A DNA stretch of 64,000 nt from Iris pallida. Lineage: Eukaryota > Streptophyta > Magnoliopsida > Asparagales > Iridaceae. Shown here piece by piece: positions 59,209 through 64,000 of this stretch. The position numbers and the translations under genes are program-made. The first letter of the stretch is position 1, and every line of letters starts with the position of its first letter. The stretch is taken from NCBI GenBank assembly GCA_029216955.1, contig JANAVB010006998.1, positions 1,046,764 to 1,110,763 on the forward strand, written 5' to 3'. The notes beneath the pieces were generated by a model that was given only the letters and a program-made list of their open reading frames with translations, did not search any database and was not told the DNA's origin.

Positions 59209-61110
59209 TGTAACGCCCCAGTCCCAAAATACGTAGGACCAAGTACGGAATCATGCCAGATGTATACATACGAAGTACAAGGCCTTATATGTATACATAA
59301 GCTGTAAATGTAGTAATCCAAGACAAACTAAATCTCATCCACTATGAAAAGAATAATAATATAAAATCAACTTGAATATTCATGGTACAATCGTTGGGCG
59401 GAGACAAAGTCTACTACCAACTATCTCAATGAAAGAAATGAACAAAAATCGATCCATAAAATGGCAAGACGAACCAAGCACAATCGTCTTCGAAGGAATG
59501 GAGAAGACCACGGCCTTGGCTAGGATACCTGCGGAAGACATGAACACACACCTGGGAAAAAACCAGGTCCTCAGACGGACGTAGCAAGATACAGGAAGAA
59601 CAAGCTAATATGAACTGTCAGAATAATAAATAATATATAAAAGACTATTCTAGACACAAATATGCAAAGGAGATTCTAACCGCCTAGTGTGTAATTTAGA
59701 GGACAACTTTCATGTGCATGGATGGGATTTTAGGCTATGTGTGCGTAACTGGCATCCAGTCATCTGTATCCGTCTGTAACGTCTAAAACGTCAGAGGGCA
59801 TCTGCAAATATATTGCCACAGTTCCATCCGGAGACTATGGTTTACCTGTTTGGATTCACATACGCACTAGCGACTGTCCTCCTCCAATATTTGCTACACT
59901 GTTCAAGTCATGTCCATGGCTCATCCAGTTTTTGTAACTGCTTGAGTCTCTAAAGCCCTAGTCATAGCAGTTACGATTATCTACCGTCACACGACTTTAT
60001 AGATAGCTAGTCAATAAGTCGTGCCCCTAGCAAATGTCTCAACCCATGTAGTGTAAGTGTCATGGCCAGCGGAGATATAAAAATATCCCACCATAGGAGG
60101 GTAGTCCACTACAACTAAGTTAACATACATATAGTAAAGTAAGACGACTAATAGAGTTGCTTGCACCCAAGTGTGGCTTGGACGCGCAGTTTATAACAAA
60201 GGAAACTAACAATATGAAACAAAATAAATAATACAGAAAGTAAATAATTTGACAGTTAATTAGCAAGGTATACTTGCCTGGTGGGTCGCCTGGTGTGGTA
60301 CTATGGTTATGTGGCACAAAGTTTGACTTCAGTGTTACAACTATGCAGTATGATCTCAGATGATAGTACAGACCATGCCATCGAGTCTAGAATAGTCAAT
60401 TTGGCTAGGGACGATATAGAGAGGTTCGAGATTGCAAGAAGATGGAAAGGATTTGATTTGGCTATGGACAAGAATAGATAATCGAAGAGAAATAAAAATA
60501 TATATTTATGAAAAACTTTACTTAGTCAAAACATTTAATAACTTTTTAGAAAATAATTATAATAGTTGGAAACTATGATTTTACCAATCAAAATATGTTT
60601 AACTAAATATTTTGGGAATATAGGAATTTATTTATAATACTTGGAAAAATATATATTATTAGTAAAATAGTTTTTAGATAAATATTTATAAAAGTCACTT
60701 TTAAGCAAAACTCTAAGTTTATTAAAATAGGATATTCAGATAGAATGATATATTTTATTGGTAAAATAGTTTAGACAATTGTTTTGGAAATATTAAAAAT
60801 GGTCTTATAATTTGGGAACTATATTTCTATGGTCAAAATATTTTTGGATAAATAATATAGAATATTTTTATTATAGAGTTAAAAATTAAATTTGAAATCT
60901 ATTACTAGAGTCAAGTCAAATCTGGTATTTTTATTACATATATAGCTTTTGATAAATGATATGTAATAAATATGGTAACAAGTACTAAAAGTAATGCCAT
61001 GATATTCTCATATTAATACATATGTATATATACAAATATGCACTAAATTTTTATATAAATAATAATAACAATAACATATATATACCTTTTAACAATAAAC
61101 CACACATTAA

Positions 61111-61170
<60 letters not shown>

Positions 61171-61430
61171 CAAGTGGTGCTGATAACAAAATGATAATAA
61201 ATTAACAGATACCAAAAAGAAAGAGAAAGAAAGAAAAAAACAATAATAAATAAACACCAAAAAAATACTTAAAATAGTTGCTGCTCTTTGGAAACGAAGG
61301 AGAGAGAGAGAATGAGAGGATGAGTGAGTGAGCGCGAGAGAGAGACGGTGAGAGCAAAGGGAAAGAAGGAGGAAGCTGGGAGCGGTGGTCCGTCTGCCGC
61401 TGGCCCGGAGGGAGGAGCGGCGACGCGGGG
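59209..61430 (-). repeat. 5' LTR of element C, interrupted
   Basis: Matches the first 2.2 kb or so of the other LTR. Its (AAT)n run (61111-61168) is longer than in the first copy. Ends abruptly at GACGCGGGG where element D begins; the rest lies beyond the window. Confidence 0.9.
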
Positions 61431-64000
61431 TGTCACGACCCGCACCCGCTTTTCGGACGCGAGCTCGTGAGCAAGCCAGCTACGTATCGAGCGGACTCCA
61501 TCCCGACTCGAGTATGTATAAGCTGTCAAGATCATGGTATCATATCTAATCTAAACTATATCTCAATCCACATGAATCATATAAACAAGAATGAACAAGT
61601 ATGGGTCATGGTCTGCAGCCCATTTGCATATTGTCCGATTAGACTCTAAGAATAATATGAGTCTATAAAGTAAGCAGAATATATCATGGTATGGAATATA
61701 AATACGAGAAGATAATAAAGAAGTAACACAAGCAAATACCTGTATCATGTATCGCAATCCTCTACCATCCTGCTCTGCTAACTAACTCCATGAAGTCGCT
61801 AAACCTGAAGAGATCATCAGGTCCTCAGAGGACTAGCAAGATACATAAAACATGCCTACTAATATGACAGTAAATAACAGGTGTGGAGGATAAGAACACT
61901 GCAAGAAGAACCTCTAAGGACGACGAGTCGTGAGGAAATGTAATACTAGACTTGGCTACCAATCAATTGATTAACCTCTATAGCTTGTAGTACAATGTAA
62001 GATACTCCCAATCTATAGTAGATTTTGACTGTAATACAATACAAGATAATCCCAGTCAAGATTAGCCAATTCTAGTATCGATCTCCTCTCCTAAGAATAC
62101 AAAGTCAAGTAGACTCCTATAAATCGAAGTACAATGCAAGATACTCCCAATTTATAGTATCGCAAGTCAAGTCAATCAATCAATCAATATATGCTATAGG
62201 TCGTAGTACAATGTAAGATACTCCCAATCTATGGCATGTCTAAAGTCAAGTCAATCAAGTGATATCAAGGTAGAAGAATCGGCTATAGGTCGTAGTACAA
62301 TGTAAGATACTCCCAAGCTATAGTATGTCTCAACTTTAGTAGAATGCAAGATAGTCCCAGTTGAGAATGGTCAAGGACAGATATAAAACTGACAACTCAA
62401 TCACGAGAAAAGAGTAACACAAAGAGGCCAATATTCCAGCAATGTCAAACATCCTATACGTACACGTAATCTAGAACAAATAAAGCAATCCAGGACGAAT
62501 TAATCACAATACGGAATCATGTGACAATATGAAAAGGACTACAATAAGAAAAGAGAAACTATGTAAATACTGTATATGTTCGGCAAGGTATACTTGCCTG
62601 GAGGTTGCACGGAGAACCAACAAAGTATCGCCAATCAATCCAGTCAGAAAGTCCAAGTCATCACAACTGTCTCCGAAAGCTGAAATAGACGTTACCAACA
62701 TTCTTAGAATAGTCAAATTAGCTAGGATTGTCTGTCCTTAAGTCCAATTCTGGAGATAGGGGCAAAACGGTAATTTTGGGCAAAAACGGTGTCCGCCGTT
62801 GGATCCGCTTTGCACCGAAAAGTGTGCCAGAGTAAACGGTCTCTAAAGTCGTCAAACTACATGTGTATGGATCCGGTTTTCTGATACGAGCCCACCCGTA
62901 TGTCCAAAGTTGGATTCCGGTGGGCCGTGCACAAAATCACCCGTCGAGTGGGACCGTGGGGCCCGCAAAACAGCAATTTTATCAAAGGTCTCAGAATCGG
63001 ACCAAACTTGGCATACAGGACCAGAAAAACGATACGGTCCCTGTTGGTGCAAGTTTCATCTCGATCTGACGAGCGTGCACAAAGTAATTGGAGAATTGCA
63101 AAGTGTACGATAAGGTGAATTTCGACGGATACGCATAAAATTCGTCGCGAACACGCAACCAATTTAAATTACGTCAAAGCCCACACGACCACGAAGCCGT
63201 TACGTAGCTTTCGATGTCTTCAGTTCGCGACCACGTCGTCCGGTTTGGCGGGACGCACGTCGTGTGGATGATTTTCATGTTTTGAAAACAGATTTTTAGC
63301 AAACTTTAAACAGATTTTGTTTGATGAATACAATAAATTAATTAAAAGTAAAAGAAAGGTTTTTCTGTCCTATAGGTTGTCTACAATCCTATTCAGGTGG
63401 ATTTTCGAAAAGGTTAATGGGTTAATGAGGATTCGTCCGCAAACAGGAGTACTTCGACTACTTAATGTCCTGTTTCGAACAGGTTTTCGGTTCGACTTTG
63501 GGTCGATATATCGTGAAATCTAGGGCGTACAACTCTGAGCTAATAGAAGATCATCGAAGTCTTATATGTCGTGTGCATACCTGCGAAGACGACGTGCAAA
63601 ATGATCACTGCACGGTCGAGAACCACGCCATCAAAACCGCGCTCATGCTGTTACTGCTGCTGTGTTGCTCCCTGTGCAGGCCGAGCGTTGGCCGGCGGTC
63701 GGCCACCCCGGCGGCGGCGCGGTGGCCGCGCGCGCACGTGATGTAGCCCTGAGGGCGTGCGCACGTCTGGGGAGGGGTCGAGAACTCATCTAGGGTTTTT
63801 CGATCGCATTTTTCTCGTCGTTCTCACACTCGACGATATATAACAGTATATATCTATATCTAAACCCTTTCTGTTTTGCTAAGGGTCGGGTCATTGGCTG
63901 GTTTGGAGAGCTATTGTTTAGTTCGGGTGAGGGTTTTAGGCTGAGATGGGGTTGTTCCTGGGCTCGGGCTCAGGCCTGGCTGGCCGGGCTTGGGCCTGGG
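61431..64000 (-). mobile_element. Element D: start of a further long LTR, runs off the window
   Basis: Begins TGTCACGACCCGCACCC, the same first 17 bases as B's left LTR, exactly where C's LTR is interrupted, but then differs from B. No LTR end or coding region occurs in the 2.57 kb visible, so the LTR is at least that long. Contains short tandem repeats (61985-62365) and a candidate GC donor (62597-62596) and acceptor (61805-61804) like those in B and C. The GC-rich last 100 bases (GGGCTCGGGCTCAGG) continue past the edge. Confidence 0.75.
61985..62365. repeat. Imperfect repeats in LTR of element D
   Basis: Six variants of ACAATGTAAGATACTCCCA at about 61991, 62035, 62131, 62206, 62296 and 62340, mostly followed by an A.CTATAG-like tail, separated by spacers of variable length. 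Confidence 0.82.

Larger units (their letters stand above)
54092..61430 (-). mobile_element. Element C: non-coding LTR retrotransposon with 4.0-kb LTRs (right end interrupted)
   Basis: Reads leftward. Left LTR 54092-58090 (3999 bp; edge TATAACG where the other copy has TGTAACG; ends TTTTACA); interior 58091-59208, only 1.1 kb; right LTR starts at 59209 and is cut at 61430 by element D. Interior has no coding sequence. Beside the left LTR it has the same TCGAGGACGAAATTC and purine tract (AAGTTGGGTAGGA) as B, and beside the right LTR the same candidate primer block as B. So C is a coding-free relative of chromovirus-type elements. Confidence 0.9.

Noticed and set aside
63870..64000. GC-rich GGGCTCGGGC/GGCCGGGC motifs suggesting another hAT end
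   Set aside because: Lies within the LTR that starts at 61431 and shows no TIR; more likely internal to D.
1..64000. tRNA or rRNA genes
   Set aside because: None recognised by eye. The GGTATCAGAGC matches are retrotransposon primer sites, not tRNA genes.

Overview
This is a transposon-rich window of a flowering-plant nuclear genome. The evidence is spliceosomal introns, plant Tourist/hAT/CACTA DNA transposons, Ty1/copia and chromovirus-type Ty3 retrotransposons, and one host gene whose first exon is GC-rich. That GC gradient leans towards a monocot, which is inference. I see only one intact host gene: a seven-exon glycerophosphodiester phosphodiesterase (GDPD1-like, minus strand, 17082 to 12828, 379 aa). 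Four PHR1-type phosphate-starvation sites lie upstream of it, and two MITEs sit in its introns.

Layout. 1-3566: 3' part of a hAT transposon with a frameshifted transposase, carrying a 5'-truncated LINE with an 18-bp target duplication. 4299-4828: short hAT MITE. 5730-6690: decayed copia fragment. 7225-7735: homopolymer-rich tract. 8132-11479: hAT element with perfect TIRs and an 8-bp target duplication, whose transposase core is deleted; the MITE at 4299 has the same ends. 11791-12027: foldback MITE. 12828-17450: GDPD gene and promoter. 18148-18218 and 52845-53646: arms of a MULE-like element split by a CACTA transposon. 18219-52844: that CACTA element, only about 6.4 kb once three later LTR retrotransposons are subtracted: E (copia, gag only, 18717-27033), A (Ty3 chromovirus, 27566-35590) and B (gag-only Ty3 with 4.87-kb LTRs, 36856-48683). 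54092-61430: element C, a non-coding LTR element with 4.0-kb LTRs. 61431-64000: start of another long-LTR element (D) inserted into C's second LTR.

How it fits together. The insertion order can be read from the sequence: MULE-like element, then CACTA inside it, then E, A and B inside the CACTA; separately C, then D inside C. All five LTR elements read leftward. None encodes an intact polyprotein: E and B keep only gag, C keeps nothing, and A has gag-pol in a single frame broken by seven nonsense codons that each fit a C-to-T or G-to-A transition. The least expected signal is in B, C and D. Their oversized LTRs carry, about 1.1 kb from the LTR edge, a shared sequence matching a GC-AG intron donor, with a candidate acceptor 740-795 nt downstream. 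This suggests a spliced, LTR-encoded leader in a group of non-autonomous chromovirus derivatives.
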